The notes: generated by a model from the sequence alone, not told the origin. DNA of 64,000 nucleotides from Bowmanella denitrificans (GCF_002887595.1 NZ_PEBU01000003.1:1-64000); one strand, 5' to 3'; positions 48,575-58,489 are shown, counted from the stretch's first letter. Program-made: numbers and translations.

Positions 48575-49924
48575 TCAAAGAGTGTTGAGATAAAAATCAT
48601 ATTCCTTGAGCGTCACGGTTTGTTCGAACTTGAGCAGCTCCTGCTCCTTGCAGGCCCGGTAGACCTTGATAAAGTCAGCCCCAAAATACTGGTTGAAGAC
48701 TGCTGACTCACTTAACAGCGTCAGCGCATCCGGTAAACGGCTTGGTAAGGATGGATTGTCGAACTCGAACGTATTGCCTTCCTGCGGCGCAGGGGGGGTG
48801 AGCTTGTTGGAGATACCATGATACATGGCAAACAGAATTGCCGCCATCGCAATATAAGGATTGGCATCCGCTCCGGCTACTCTGTGTTCAACCCGGCGGC
48901 TATGGGGTTCACCGGCAGGAATACGCACTGCCACGGTACGATTGTCCACGCCCCAGTTCACATACATGGGCACATACAGATTTGGCTGCATACGTCGGTA
49001 AGAATTAATATTCGGACATAAAAACGCCGTACTTTGCTGCATGCTGTCCAGCAAACCGGCCACAGCATTCAGTAGTAAGGGGTTTTCTTCCGGCTCCCCT
49101 TCGCCAAACAGATTTTCGCCGTCTTCATCCACCAGGCTGGCATGGATATGCAAACCGCTACCGGCAAGATGGCCATAAGGCTTAGCCATAAAGGTAGCCT
49201 GCATGCCGTGTTGCTCGGCCACCTGATGAATAATGCGCTTAAGCATCATGGCGTGATCACATGCCAGCAGTGGGTCATCACCATGACGCAAATTGATTTC
49301 AAACTGTCCCGGTGCGTACTCTGAAACCGCTGTGTCGGCCGGTACCCCCTGGGCCTGACAGCAATTATCCACATCCAGTAGAAACTCGGCAAAGTCATCC
49401 AGGTTCAGCATCGAGTGACACTGGGTATTAGCTTCTCTTTTGCCGGTTTTAGGGGAAATGGGTGGCTGGATATGTCCGGTTTCAGTGCGCTCAGCATCAA
49501 TTAAGTAAAATTCCAGCTCCACGGCAACAACCGGGTGCATGTTGAGTTTTTTGAACAAGGCTACCGCCTGACTGACCTGATGGCGTGGGTCGATCATCAC
49601 TGGATGGCCTTCGTAGTCATACATGCTAAAAAGTAACTGCGCGGCCGGTTGTGTTTGCCAGGGACAAATGGCGAGGGTCTTCAAATCAGCATAACAGATG
49701 CGATCCGGTTCACCGATCTCCAGCCCCAGTTCAGAGGCTTCCACTGTCTCTCCTGATGCATCCAATGCCAGCACAGAGAAGGGTAAATGCATGCCCTGCT
49801 CCACCACGGCCTCAATGGAGTCCCGTTTGATTCTTTTGCCGCGGGCCACGCCGTTTAAATCCGACAGAATCAGGTCAAAAACTTCTACATCCGGGTAATT
49901 GACAAGAAAGGAGCTTAACTCCAT
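48575..49924 (-). CDS. Second glutamine synthetase-like protein, PuuA-type
   Basis: 449 residues, GS catalytic motifs intact (VELEFYLID, YAPGQFEINL, MAKPYG, GLHIHASLVDE, EHRVAGADANPY). The start ATG at 49924 is preferred over 49930 because GGAG then sits 6 bases upstream. Upstream lies a PuuR-like box and a 20-bp inverted repeat. With 44281 it gives two divergent GS-like enzymes; they may use different polyamines (putrescine, spermidine, diaminopropane) or one may work on another amine. Confidence 0.86.
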   Translation of the reverse strand: MELSSFLVNYPDVEVFDLILSDLNGVARGKRIKRDSIEAVVEQGMHLPFSVLALDASGETVEASELGLEIGEPDRICYADLKTLAICPWQTQPAAQLLFSMYDYEGHPVMIDPRHQVSQAVALFKKLNMHPVVAVELEFYLIDAERTETGHIQPPISPKTGKREANTQCHSMLNLDDFAEFLLDVDNCCQAQGVPADTAVSEYAPGQFEINLRHGDDPLLACDHAMMLKRIIHQVAEQHGMQATFMAKPYGHLAGSGLHIHASLVDEDGENLFGEGEPEENPLLLNAVAGLLDSMQQSTAFLCPNINSYRRMQPNLYVPMYVNWGVDNRTVAVRIPAGEPHSRRVEHRVAGADANPYIAMAAILFAMYHGISNKLTPPAPQEGNTFEFDNPSLPSRLPDALTLLSESAVFNQYFGADFIKVYRACKEQELLKFEQTVTLKEYDFYLNTL

Positions 49925-49939
49925 GATCATCTCCGACGT

Positions 49940-49968
49940 TTATTATATTGAACACTTGTTCGTGTTCA
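49940..49968. promoter_or_regulatory. PuuR-box-like site and inverted repeat upstream of the second GS gene
   Basis: Positions 49940-49954 (ttattatattgaaca) match the E. coli PuuR box AAAATATAATGAACA at 11 of 15 bases. It overlaps an inverted repeat tgaacac-ttgttc-gtgttca at 49949-49968. A similar motif (gtttcaatattttgttca) lies at 50119-50136 nearer puuD. A PuuR-type regulator is encoded in the same cluster. Confidence 0.5.
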
Positions 49969-50149
49969 TATCAGTTAAACATAAAGCATATTGGACATTC
50001 CAGCCTGAAAAACAACGCTTTGTTAACGATTGGTTAAAGTAAGCTTTGTTGTTTTGCACACTAAATCAGCAGATTGCCACTTGAACTTTATAATTAACTC
50101 CAATAGCTTGAACCTAACGTTTCAATATTTTGTTCAGTGAGCCATACAA

Positions 50150-50926
50150 GTGCGAAACGCCTCAACTCTGTTTATTGGTGTCTGTGCCGACATGATCCAA
50201 CGCGGCCCCCATGCCTATCATCAGGCCGGGGACAAGTATATTCGCGCCCTGTTGCAGGGGAATCATGCGGTGGTGCCGGTGATAATTCCCACCTTGTTTC
50301 ATCAGTTACCTGATGTCAGTCAGACAGCTTTGTTGTCTGGTCTTGACGGCATACTGCTTACCGGCTCTTACTCGAATCTGCATCCCAGCTACTACCAGGA
50401 ATCTGAACAGGAAGGCGATGATGCTGAACGGGATCCACACCGGGACGCCAGCAATTGGGCATTATTTGACAAGGCACTGGCGCTGGACGTGCCCATTCTG
50501 GGCATCTGCCGGGGCTTTCAGGAACTGAATGTGTACTTTGGCGGGACCTTGCACCATCGTCTGCACGAAGTCGCAGGCCTGTTAGAGCACAGAGAAGATA
50601 AAAGTGCAGAGCTGGATATCCAGTATGGCCCGGCCCACCCTGTCTCATTGAGTCAGGGGGGGCTGCTGGCCGGTTGGTTTGAACATCAGCACAGCATAGA
50701 GGTTAACTCTATCCATATGCAGGGCGTAAAAAGTCTGGGGCAGGGTTTAACGGTTGAAGCGACCGCACCTGACGGGTTGATTGAGGCGTTTTCCCGGTCC
50801 GCATCGCGATTTTTACTGGCAGTGCAATGGCACCCGGAGTGGATGCCACACCAATACCCGCAGAATGCCCGTATCTTGCAGGGGTTTATTGATGCTTGTT
50901 ACCAGAGTAAGAGGATCTTGCCGTGA
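50150..50926 (+). CDS. puuD: Gamma-glutamyl-GABA hydrolase PuuD
   Basis: 258 residues, class I glutamine-amidotransferase fold. Nucleophile Cys120 in GICRGFQE, then HPEW giving His and Glu of the triad. PuuD frees GABA from gamma-glutamyl-GABA, the last step of the glutamylated putrescine route. GTG start at 50150. The stop overlaps the GTG of the aminotransferase gene (GTGA). Confidence 0.9.
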   Translation: MRNASTLFIGVCADMIQRGPHAYHQAGDKYIRALLQGNHAVVPVIIPTLFHQLPDVSQTALLSGLDGILLTGSYSNLHPSYYQESEQEGDDAERDPHRDASNWALFDKALALDVPILGICRGFQELNVYFGGTLHHRLHEVAGLLEHREDKSAELDIQYGPAHPVSLSQGGLLAGWFEHQHSIEVNSIHMQGVKSLGQGLTVEATAPDGLIEAFSRSASRFLLAVQWHPEWMPHQYPQNARILQGFIDACYQSKRILP

Positions 50927-52284
50927 CATCCTTACCCCAATGGCAACGCCAGGATGCAGCCCATCACCTGCATCCCTTTAGCAATCAAACCGAGCTTAAT
51001 CGTAACGGCACAAGAGTTATCAGCCATGCACAAGGAGCCTATATTTTTGAGGCGAACGGGCATCGGCTGCTGGATGGCATGTCCGGCCTGTGGTGTTGTA
51101 ATCTGGGTTATAGCCAGCCGCGTATTAAGCAGGCTATTGCTGCGCAGTTAGACGAGCTGCCCTACTACAACACTTTTTTTCAATGCACCCATCCCAGGGC
51201 AACAGAATTAGCTGCGGCTATCGCTCATCGTGCCCCAGCACACCTGAATAAGGTGTTTTTTACCAATTCGGGCTCAGAAGCCAATGATTCGGTCCTGCGC
51301 CTTATTCACCGTTACTGGGATGCCAAAGGCAAACCACAGCGCAAGGCGGTGATTGCCAGACACAATGCATATCACGGCAGCACAATTGGCGGTGCCAGCC
51401 TGGGCGGCATGGGCTTTATGCATGAGCAGTTTGACCCCCTCGGCAATATTCACCACATCGCTCAGCCTTATTGGTTTGGCGCCCGCCAGGATAAAACCGA
51501 GCTTGACGAACAGGCTTTTGGTATTTGGGCAGCTAATCAACTGGAAGAAAAAATTCTTGAGCTTGGCCCCAACCGTGTGGCGGCTTTTTTTGCCGAACCC
51601 ATACAAGGTGCTGGCGGCGTAATTATCCCACCAGACAGCTACTGGCCAAGAGTTCAGCAAATATGCCAACAGTATCAGGTGCTACTGGTGGTCGACGAAG
51701 TGATCTTTGGATTCGGACGCACAGGTGAATGGTTTGCCAGTCAGTTTTATGACCTGCAAGCCGATTTTATTGTGTTTGCCAAAGGCATTACCAATGGCTT
51801 TATTCCGTTGGGCGGTGTGTTGGTATCGGACAGGGTGACAGAAGCACTACTGTCCCATACCAACGATCTGGCCCATGGCTTTACCTATTCGGGTCATCCG
51901 GTTGCCTGTGCGGCAGCACTGGCCACTTTAGAGATTCTGGCTGAAGGCCACATCGACAAAGTTAAAAATGAATTGAGTCAGGCCATGCGAGATTTTTGGT
52001 TGCCCCTGGCCGACCACCCCATAGTGGGGCAGGCCAGATGCAAAGGATTGGTGGGCGCGTTGGAGCTGGTCAGGGATAAATCCAGTTTGCAACGATTTGC
52101 CGGCAATGGGCGTGCCGGTACTGTTTGCCGGGACATGTCCCTGCAAGCCGGTCTGGTGATGAGGGCCACGGGCGATACCATGATAATTGCCCCACCCTTC
52201 ATTCTTGACCGCAATGAAATCAAGGACTTAACTGAAAGAGCCTGGCAAGCGCTGGATCTGGCCCAGGCCCAATTAAAACAATAA
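50923..52284 (+). CDS. spuC: Class III aminotransferase, putrescine-pyruvate type (SpuC-like)
   Basis: 453 residues of class III PLP aminotransferases. PLP lysine Lys287 in FAKGITNG, with DEVIFGFGRTG and NSGSEANDSVLR. The sequence resembles SpuC/omega-aminotransferases that move the amino group of putrescine to pyruvate, giving 4-aminobutanal. This is an alternative to the PuuAB route. Start GTG overlaps puuD. Substrate inferred from context. Confidence 0.82.
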   Translation: MTSLPQWQRQDAAHHLHPFSNQTELNRNGTRVISHAQGAYIFEANGHRLLDGMSGLWCCNLGYSQPRIKQAIAAQLDELPYYNTFFQCTHPRATELAAAIAHRAPAHLNKVFFTNSGSEANDSVLRLIHRYWDAKGKPQRKAVIARHNAYHGSTIGGASLGGMGFMHEQFDPLGNIHHIAQPYWFGARQDKTELDEQAFGIWAANQLEEKILELGPNRVAAFFAEPIQGAGGVIIPPDSYWPRVQQICQQYQVLLVVDEVIFGFGRTGEWFASQFYDLQADFIVFAKGITNGFIPLGGVLVSDRVTEALLSHTNDLAHGFTYSGHPVACAAALATLEILAEGHIDKVKNELSQAMRDFWLPLADHPIVGQARCKGLVGALELVRDKSSLQRFAGNGRAGTVCRDMSLQAGLVMRATGDTMIIAPPFILDRNEIKDLTERAWQALDLAQAQLKQ

Positions 52285-52354
52285 CAAAGCTGGACTACAG
52301 TGAAATCGGCACGATTGACCTAAACCTCCAACCAATTTGAAAAAAGGAAGAACA

Positions 52355-53452
52355 ATGAAACTCACAACAAAATTGCGGTTCCTGGCCGGTTCCATGCTGG
52401 CCGGTTCGGTTTGCGCAGCGGCGCAGGCTGATACAGTGCATGTCTATAACTGGAGCGACTACATCGCCGAAGACACTATTGCCAACTACGAGCAGAAGTC
52501 CGGCAACAAAGTGGTCTATGATGTGTTTGACTCTAATGAAGTGGTGGAAGCTAAACTGCTGACCGGCAATACCGGCTTTGATGTGGTGGTTCCTTCAGCA
52601 CAGTTCCTGGGCCGTCAGATTAAGGCGGGGGTATTCGCTAAACTGGATCGCAGTAAGTTACCCAACTGGAAGCATCTGGATCCCCTGCTGATGTCCAAAC
52701 TGGAAAAAGTTGATCCAGGTAACGAATATGCCATTCCGTATCTGTGGGGTACCACGGGCATCGGCTATAACGTGGAAAAGGTTAAGGCGGTCCTGGGCGA
52801 AGATTATCAGGTCAACAGCTGGGATATGATTTTCAAACCTGAAATTGTGGCAAAGCTGGCCGAATGCGGTGTTGTGACCCTGGATGCCGCTTCTGAAATT
52901 GTACCCGCAGCATTGCATTATCTGGGTCTGGATCCTAACACCAATGACACTAAGGAAATCGAACAGGCCGGTGAACTGCTCAAAAAGGTTCGTCCACATA
53001 TTCGTTATTTCCATTCATCTCAGTACATCAATGACTTAGCCAATGGTGACATTTGCGTGGCGGTTGGCTGGAGCGGTGATGTGTTTCAGGCCGCCGACCG
53101 TGCTGACGAAGCAGGTAATGGCGTACAGGTCGGCTATGTGATCCCCAACGAAGGGGCTGCCATGTGGTTTGATATGCTGGCCATTCCGGCAGATGCCAAA
53201 CAGATGGAAGCCGCCTACGACTTTGTTAACTACCTGATGGAGCCTGAGGTGATTGCCGGCATCAGCGACTATGTGTCCTACCCCAATGGCAACAAGACCT
53301 CCACCAGCATGGTCGATCCTGAAATTACCGGCAATCCAGCCATTTACCCACCGGCCGACGTCATGGCCAAGCTCTACACCTTTGAGGTTCGCCCTGCCAA
53401 GGTTTCCCGTGCCACCAACAAAGTGTGGACGGAAATGAAGGCCGGCAGATAG
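52355..53452 (+). CDS. potF: Putrescine/spermidine ABC transporter, periplasmic binding protein PotF
   Basis: 365 residues. Signal peptide ending AQA-DT, then the SBP type I fold of PotD/PotF: VHVYNWSDYI, and the polyamine-site region VGWSGDVFQAADRAD and YPNGN. AAGGAAG lies 5 bases upstream of the ATG at 52355; the longer frame uses TTG. Captures polyamines in the periplasm for PotGHI. Followed by a stable hairpin before potG. Confidence 0.93.
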   Translation: MKLTTKLRFLAGSMLAGSVCAAAQADTVHVYNWSDYIAEDTIANYEQKSGNKVVYDVFDSNEVVEAKLLTGNTGFDVVVPSAQFLGRQIKAGVFAKLDRSKLPNWKHLDPLLMSKLEKVDPGNEYAIPYLWGTTGIGYNVEKVKAVLGEDYQVNSWDMIFKPEIVAKLAECGVVTLDAASEIVPAALHYLGLDPNTNDTKEIEQAGELLKKVRPHIRYFHSSQYINDLANGDICVAVGWSGDVFQAADRADEAGNGVQVGYVIPNEGAAMWFDMLAIPADAKQMEAAYDFVNYLMEPEVIAGISDYVSYPNGNKTSTSMVDPEITGNPAIYPPADVMAKLYTFEVRPAKVSRATNKVWTEMKAGR

Positions 53453-53463
53453 CCACAGGATGT

Positions 53464-53485
53464 GTCCGGGCCAACTGGCCCGGAC
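53464..53485 (+). other. Intercistronic hairpin between potF and potG
   Basis: gtccgggcca / tggcccggac, 10-bp arms with a very small loop and no U-tract. Such stems after binding-protein genes often protect the upstream message and give more binding protein than permease. Confidence 0.55.
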
Positions 53486-53517
53486 CTGATTGAATGCGAT
53501 AAAGGATCCCAGTACCA

Positions 53518-54636
53518 ATGACCTTAAAACACCTCTCGAATACGCCCAGCCCGGTGTTGCTGGAATTGAAAAACCTGAGTAAGAGCTTTGACGGTCATCT
53601 GGCCGTGCGTGACGTAAACCTGCAATTTTATCAGGGTGAAATCTTTGCCCTGCTGGGCGGCTCCGGCTGCGGCAAATCCACCTTGCTGCGCATGTTGTCC
53701 GGCTTCGAGAAACCGACAGAGGGGAAAATCCTGCTAAGTGGCGAAGACATTGCCCAGATTCAACCTTATCGTCGCCCCTTTAATATGATGTTCCAGTCCT
53801 ATGCGTTATTTCCGCATATGACAGTAGAGCAAAACATTGCCTATGGACTGCAGCAGGACAAGCTCAGTAAGGCAGATATCGCCAGCCGGGTGGAGGAGAT
53901 GCTTAAGCTGGTGCAAATGACAGGCTTCCGCCAGCGTAAGCCATCACAATTGTCTGGCGGCCAGCGCCAGCGTGTCGCCCTGGCCCGCAGCCTGGCCAAA
54001 CGCCCCAAGTTACTGCTACTGGATGAGCCCATGGGCGCCCTGGATAAAAAGCTACGGGGCGAAATGCAGTTAGAACTGGTGGATATCATCAAACGCGTGG
54101 GCGTAACCTGCGTGATGGTTACCCATGATCAGGAAGAAGCCATGACCATGGCCGACCGTATTGCCATCATGCATGCCGGGGAAATACTGCAGATTGGCTC
54201 ACCCCATGACATTTATGAATTCCCCAATTGCCGTTATGTGGCGGATTTTATCGGTGAGGTTAATTTGTTTGCCGGCGAGATCGTCGAAGAAGAACCCGCC
54301 TATGTCACCATTAATGTGCCAAATCTGGCACGCCCCATCTACATAGACCACGGTATCAGTGGTCCCGGTAATACCCGCCCGGTCAGTGTGGCGGTGAGGC
54401 CGGAAAAAATTCGCATCAGCGCAGAGCAGCCTGAAGAGCAATACAACTGGGGCAAGGGCATCATTGATGACTTAGCCTATCTTGGACAGCACAGCATTTA
54501 TCATATTTTGTTGCCCAATAAACAGTTTATTCAGGTGACCCAGACCAACGACCGACGTCGTGAACTGCCTTTTGAATTGGAACAGGAAGTCTTTGTGTCC
54601 TGGACACCGGACGCTTGTGTGGTTTTGGAGGACTAG
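53518..54636 (+). CDS. potG: Polyamine ABC transporter ATPase PotG
   Basis: 372 residues: Walker A GGSGCGKST at 47-55, signature LSGGQRQRVAL, Walker B LLLLDEPMGALD, and the C-terminal TOBE-like domain. Energises uptake by PotHI of polyamines captured by PotF. It is followed closely by potH. Confidence 0.95.
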   Translation: MTLKHLSNTPSPVLLELKNLSKSFDGHLAVRDVNLQFYQGEIFALLGGSGCGKSTLLRMLSGFEKPTEGKILLSGEDIAQIQPYRRPFNMMFQSYALFPHMTVEQNIAYGLQQDKLSKADIASRVEEMLKLVQMTGFRQRKPSQLSGGQRQRVALARSLAKRPKLLLLDEPMGALDKKLRGEMQLELVDIIKRVGVTCVMVTHDQEEAMTMADRIAIMHAGEILQIGSPHDIYEFPNCRYVADFIGEVNLFAGEIVEEEPAYVTINVPNLARPIYIDHGISGPGNTRPVSVAVRPEKIRISAEQPEEQYNWGKGIIDDLAYLGQHSIYHILLPNKQFIQVTQTNDRRRELPFELEQEVFVSWTPDACVVLED

Positions 54637-54638
54637 CG

Positions 54639-55550
54639 ATGGAACTGCTTAAACGCCTCCAACAAATGTGGTTGTTTAAACCCCGTAGCGGGGTGATTGC
54701 CATTCCTTATATCTGGCTGCTGCTGTTCTTTTTAGTACCTTTTATTATTGTGCTGAAAATCAGCTTTGCTGAAACAGACATTGCCATTCCGCCCTACACC
54801 GACTTGGTCACTTTTGATGATAACCGCCTGACCATCGACCTGAATCTGGGCAACTACGCTTATTTGTTCAGTGATGACCTGTATTTATCCGCATATTTAA
54901 GCTCTATTCGTATTGCCCTGGTCTCCACCCTGCTGTGTCTGCTGATCGGCTACCCTATGGCCCTGGCCATCAGTCGTGCACCGGCAGCAACCCGCAATGT
55001 GTTGCTTTTGCTGGTCATTCTGCCGTCCTGGACATCCTTTTTAATCCGCATTTATGCCTGGATTGGCATTCTTAAACCCAATGGCTATATCAATAATTTC
55101 CTGATGGGCCTGGGGCTGATTGATGAACCTATTATTATGCTGCACACCGATATTGCCGTGTATATCGGCATTGTCTACGCCTATCTGCCTTTTATGATTC
55201 TGCCGCTGTACGCCAATATGATGAAGCTGGACCACAGCCTGATTGAAGCCTCATCGGATCTAGGCGCCTCCCCTTTTACCACCCTGATGCGCGTGATAGT
55301 ACCGCTGACCAAAGCTGGTATTATCGCCGGTTGCATGCTGGTATTTATTCCTGCGGTAGGTGAGTTTGTCATTCCTGAGCTGCTGGGGGGGCCAGAAACC
55401 CTGATGATTGGCAAAATTCTGTGGGAAGAATTCTTCAATAACAGGGATTGGCCGGTCGCCTCGGCGGTGGCCATCGTGATGCTGGCCCTGCTGATTGTGC
55501 CCATTATGTGGTTTGATCGCATCCAGAATCGCCAGACGGAGGAAAGCTAA
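54639..55550 (+). CDS. potH: Polyamine ABC transporter permease PotH
   Basis: 303 residues with six hydrophobic segments and the EAA loop (EASSDLGASPFTTLMRVIVPLT). The ATG at 54639 has TTGGAGG upstream; the stop overlaps potI (TAATG). Confidence 0.94.
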   Translation: MELLKRLQQMWLFKPRSGVIAIPYIWLLLFFLVPFIIVLKISFAETDIAIPPYTDLVTFDDNRLTIDLNLGNYAYLFSDDLYLSAYLSSIRIALVSTLLCLLIGYPMALAISRAPAATRNVLLLLVILPSWTSFLIRIYAWIGILKPNGYINNFLMGLGLIDEPIIMLHTDIAVYIGIVYAYLPFMILPLYANMMKLDHSLIEASSDLGASPFTTLMRVIVPLTKAGIIAGCMLVFIPAVGEFVIPELLGGPETLMIGKILWEEFFNNRDWPVASAVAIVMLALLIVPIMWFDRIQNRQTEES

Positions 55551-56377
55551 TGCGTTTTTCCTTCAGTAAAATGATGTTATGGCTGGGTCTGGCTTTTCTG
55601 TATGCCCCAATGCTGATCCTGGTGGTGTATTCCTTTAACGAGTCCAGGCTGGTCACGGTCTGGGCCGGTTTTTCCACCAAATGGTATGGTGAGTTGCTGC
55701 AAAACCAAAAGTTGCTGGATGCCGTAGCCAATAGCCTGAAGATTGCGTTTTTCTCGGCCTCAGGGGCGGTGGTGCTGGGTACCCTGGCCGCTTTTGTGCT
55801 GGCCAGATTCAAAGGCTTTAAGGGCAGCACACTGCTGCGGGGTATGATCACCGCACCACTGGTGATGCCTGAAGTGATTACTGGTCTGTCTCTGCTGCTG
55901 CTATTCGTGGCCATGGCACAGATGGTCGGCTGGCCACAGAGTCGTGGCATGACCACTATCTGGCTGGCCCACACCACGTTTTGTACGGCCTATGTGGCCG
56001 TGGTAGTGGGGTCGCGACTGACGGAAATGGATATGTCAGTGGAAGAAGCCGCCCAGGATTTAGGTGCGACACCGGTTAAGGTCTTCTTCACCATCACTCT
56101 GCCGATGATAGCTCCAGCGCTGGTTTCCGGCTGGCTACTGGCCTTTACCCTGAGCCTGGACGATCTGGTGATTGCCAGTTTTGTATCAGGACCAGGTTCC
56201 ACCACGTTGCCAATGGTGGTGTTTTCGTCGGTACGCTTAGGCGTTAGCCCGGAAATCAATGCGCTGGCGACCATCATTATTGCTATTGTCACGTCACTGG
56301 TGTTCGCCTCCTGGTATTACGCCAGACGAGTGGAAAAGGCCAGACTGCGTGATTTACAGGCGATAAACCAGCCATGA
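55550..56377 (+). CDS. potI: Polyamine ABC transporter permease PotI
   Basis: 275 residues, six membrane helices, EAA loop EEAAQDLGATPVKVFFTITLPM. Its 3' end overlaps puuR (ATGA), so all of potFGHI-puuR appears to be one transcript. Confidence 0.94.
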   Translation: MRFSFSKMMLWLGLAFLYAPMLILVVYSFNESRLVTVWAGFSTKWYGELLQNQKLLDAVANSLKIAFFSASGAVVLGTLAAFVLARFKGFKGSTLLRGMITAPLVMPEVITGLSLLLLFVAMAQMVGWPQSRGMTTIWLAHTTFCTAYVAVVVGSRLTEMDMSVEEAAQDLGATPVKVFFTITLPMIAPALVSGWLLAFTLSLDDLVIASFVSGPGSTTLPMVVFSSVRLGVSPEINALATIIIAIVTSLVFASWYYARRVEKARLRDLQAINQP

Positions 56378-56916
56378 AAGTCGGAAAGCGCATCAAAGCC
56401 CTCAGAAAACAGCGCGGTTTATCGCAGCGCGAGCTGGCCAAGCTGGTGAGCCTGCCCAACAGTACCTTGTCTATGATTGAGCGTGATGCGGTAAGCCCCT
56501 CAATCAGTAATTTGCATAAGATACTCAATGGCCTGTCCATGCCGTTAAGCCAGTTTTTTACCGGTGAGTTTATTGAAGAAGATAAGCTGGTATACGCTTC
56601 AGAGGAACTGACCGACATCGGCAGTGATGGCGTGCAGTACTTGTTGGTGGGTGCAGAGAAGCCGGACAGGCAACTGACCTTCTTACAGGAAATCTACCCG
56701 CCTGGTATGGGTACCGGAGATGAGTGGATAAGCCATCCAGGCCAGGAAGCCGGCACTATTCTCAGTGGCGAAATCACAATATTACAGGGGCAGCAGGAAT
56801 ATCATTTAAAAGCAGGCGACAGCTACTATTTAAATACTCAGTTGCCACATCAGTTTGTTAATCGGGGCAAGGCGGTGTGCAAGCTAATCAGTGCCGTGAC
56901 CCCGGCCAGTTTTTAA
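56374..56916 (+). CDS. puuR: HTH-cupin regulator PuuR
   Basis: 180 residues: XRE-type HTH (residues 1-60; RGLSQRELAKLVSLPNSTLS) and a cupin_2 sensor (TGDEWISHPGQEAGTIL, SYYLNTQLPHQF). PuuR represses putrescine catabolism genes until putrescine binds. A PuuR-box-like site lies upstream of the second GS gene and near puuD. Start overlaps potI. Confidence 0.92.
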   Translation: MKVGKRIKALRKQRGLSQRELAKLVSLPNSTLSMIERDAVSPSISNLHKILNGLSMPLSQFFTGEFIEEDKLVYASEELTDIGSDGVQYLLVGAEKPDRQLTFLQEIYPPGMGTGDEWISHPGQEAGTILSGEITILQGQQEYHLKAGDSYYLNTQLPHQFVNRGKAVCKLISAVTPASF

Positions 56917-56941
56917 CACTGGCCAAACGATTCAGCTATAT

Positions 56942-56967
56942 ACAGCAAATCTAGAAGAATTTGCTGT
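56942..56967 (+). promoter_or_regulatory. Hairpin/inverted repeat before puuC
   Basis: acagcaaat / atttgctgt with an 8-base gap, just upstream of the GGAGGAAAGG ribosome binding site. It lacks a U-tract and may act as an operator or an mRNA stem. Confidence 0.35.
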
Positions 56968-56980
56968 TTAGGAGGAAAGG

Positions 56981-58489
56981 ATGAATAAGATGTCCTATGC
57001 CGACTGGCAGTCGTATTGCCAGAGGTTAATCAGTGAAAAACGCATTGAAGGCCGCACCTATATCAATGGCCAATATCAGCCAGCACAAAGCGGACGCTGG
57101 TTCGACTGCATTAATCCGGCCGATGGGGAGGTGATTGCCAGCATCGCTGAATGCGACGAAGTGGATGTTGAACTGGCTGTCAATGCCGCCAGAAAGGCAT
57201 TTGAACAGGGTCATTGGCGCGATATGCCGCCCAAACAGCGCAAGGAAGTGCTGATACGTCTGGCTGCTCTGATGGAAAGCCATCAAACCGAACTGGCGGC
57301 ATTGGAAACCCTGGATATGGGTAAGCCGATTAGTGAGAGCTTTCATGTTGATGTCCCTGGCAGCGCAGATGTCGTTCGCTGGCATGGTGAAGCCGTCGAC
57401 AAAGTGTACGACGAAGTGGCACCCACCGAGCCAGGCGTACTGGCTACAATCACCCGTGAGCCCATAGGTGTAGTGGCCGCCATTACTCCCTGGAATTTTC
57501 CATTATGGTTGGCCTGCTGGAAAATTGCGCCAGCCCTGGCCGCGGGTAATTCTGTGGTGTTAAAGCCATCAGAGAAGTCATCGCTAACCGCCCTGTTTCT
57601 GGGCAGACTGGCCAGCGAGGCCGGTATTCCAGCTGGTGTATTGAATGTCGTGCCTGGCTTTGGCCACACAGTCGGTAAAGCCCTGGGCTTGCATATGCAA
57701 GTGGACTGCCTGGCGTTCACCGGTTCTACCCGCACGGCAAGAACCCTACTGGAATATGCTGGCCAGTCCAATATGAAAAGAGTGTGGCTGGAAGCCGGGG
57801 GTAAAAACCCCAATATCGTGTTTGCCGATTGCCCGGATTTAGATAAGGCAGCACGCAGCGCCGCCAGCGGTTGTTTCTATAACCAGGGCGAAGTCTGCGT
57901 CGCCGGTACCAGATTGCTGGTTGAACGCAGTATTCACGAGCAGTTTGTGCAAAAAGTGATTGAGGCCAGTCGCAGCTTCCAACCCGGCGATCCACTGGAC
58001 CCGGCCACCAATATGGGCGCTTTGGTGGACAAACAGCATCAGGGCAGCGTATTGCAGTACATTCAGTGGGGGCAGGAAGGCGGTGCCAAGCTGGCACTAG
58101 GGGGGGCAGCACCTGCAGATAAACACCAGGGCGCTTTTGTTGAGCCCACGATTTTTACCGGTGTCACCAATCAAATGCGTATTGCCAGAGAAGAAATCTT
58201 TGGCCCAGTCATGTCGGTGATTGCATTTGATGATGAAGCTCAGGCTATTAGTATCGCCAATGACAGTGATTACGGCCTGGGGGCTGCGCTTTGGACCTCT
58301 GATTTGTCCCGCGCCCATCGTCTGGCCAGGCAACTGCGGGCCGGCTCGGTGTGGATCAACAACTATAACGATGGTGACATGACCGTGCCATTTGGCGGCT
58401 ACAAACAGTCCGGCAACGGCCGTGACAAGTCACTGCATGCACTGGATAAATACACTGAATTAAAGACGACCTGGATCCAACTAACCTAA
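56981..58489 (+). CDS. puuC: Gamma-glutamyl-aminobutyraldehyde dehydrogenase PuuC
   Basis: 502 residues of the ALDH family. Catalytic Cys306 (NQGEVCVAG) and Glu271 (LEAGGK) are present; ITPWNFPLWLACWK and FTGSTRTAR are also clear. Oxidises gamma-glutamyl-aminobutyraldehyde to gamma-glutamyl-GABA with NAD(P)+. Strong GGAGGAAAGG site. Follows puuR by 64 bp. Confidence 0.93.
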   Translation: MNKMSYADWQSYCQRLISEKRIEGRTYINGQYQPAQSGRWFDCINPADGEVIASIAECDEVDVELAVNAARKAFEQGHWRDMPPKQRKEVLIRLAALMESHQTELAALETLDMGKPISESFHVDVPGSADVVRWHGEAVDKVYDEVAPTEPGVLATITREPIGVVAAITPWNFPLWLACWKIAPALAAGNSVVLKPSEKSSLTALFLGRLASEAGIPAGVLNVVPGFGHTVGKALGLHMQVDCLAFTGSTRTARTLLEYAGQSNMKRVWLEAGGKNPNIVFADCPDLDKAARSAASGCFYNQGEVCVAGTRLLVERSIHEQFVQKVIEASRSFQPGDPLDPATNMGALVDKQHQGSVLQYIQWGQEGGAKLALGGAAPADKHQGAFVEPTIFTGVTNQMRIAREEIFGPVMSVIAFDDEAQAISIANDSDYGLGAALWTSDLSRAHRLARQLRAGSVWINNYNDGDMTVPFGGYKQSGNGRDKSLHALDKYTELKTTWIQLT

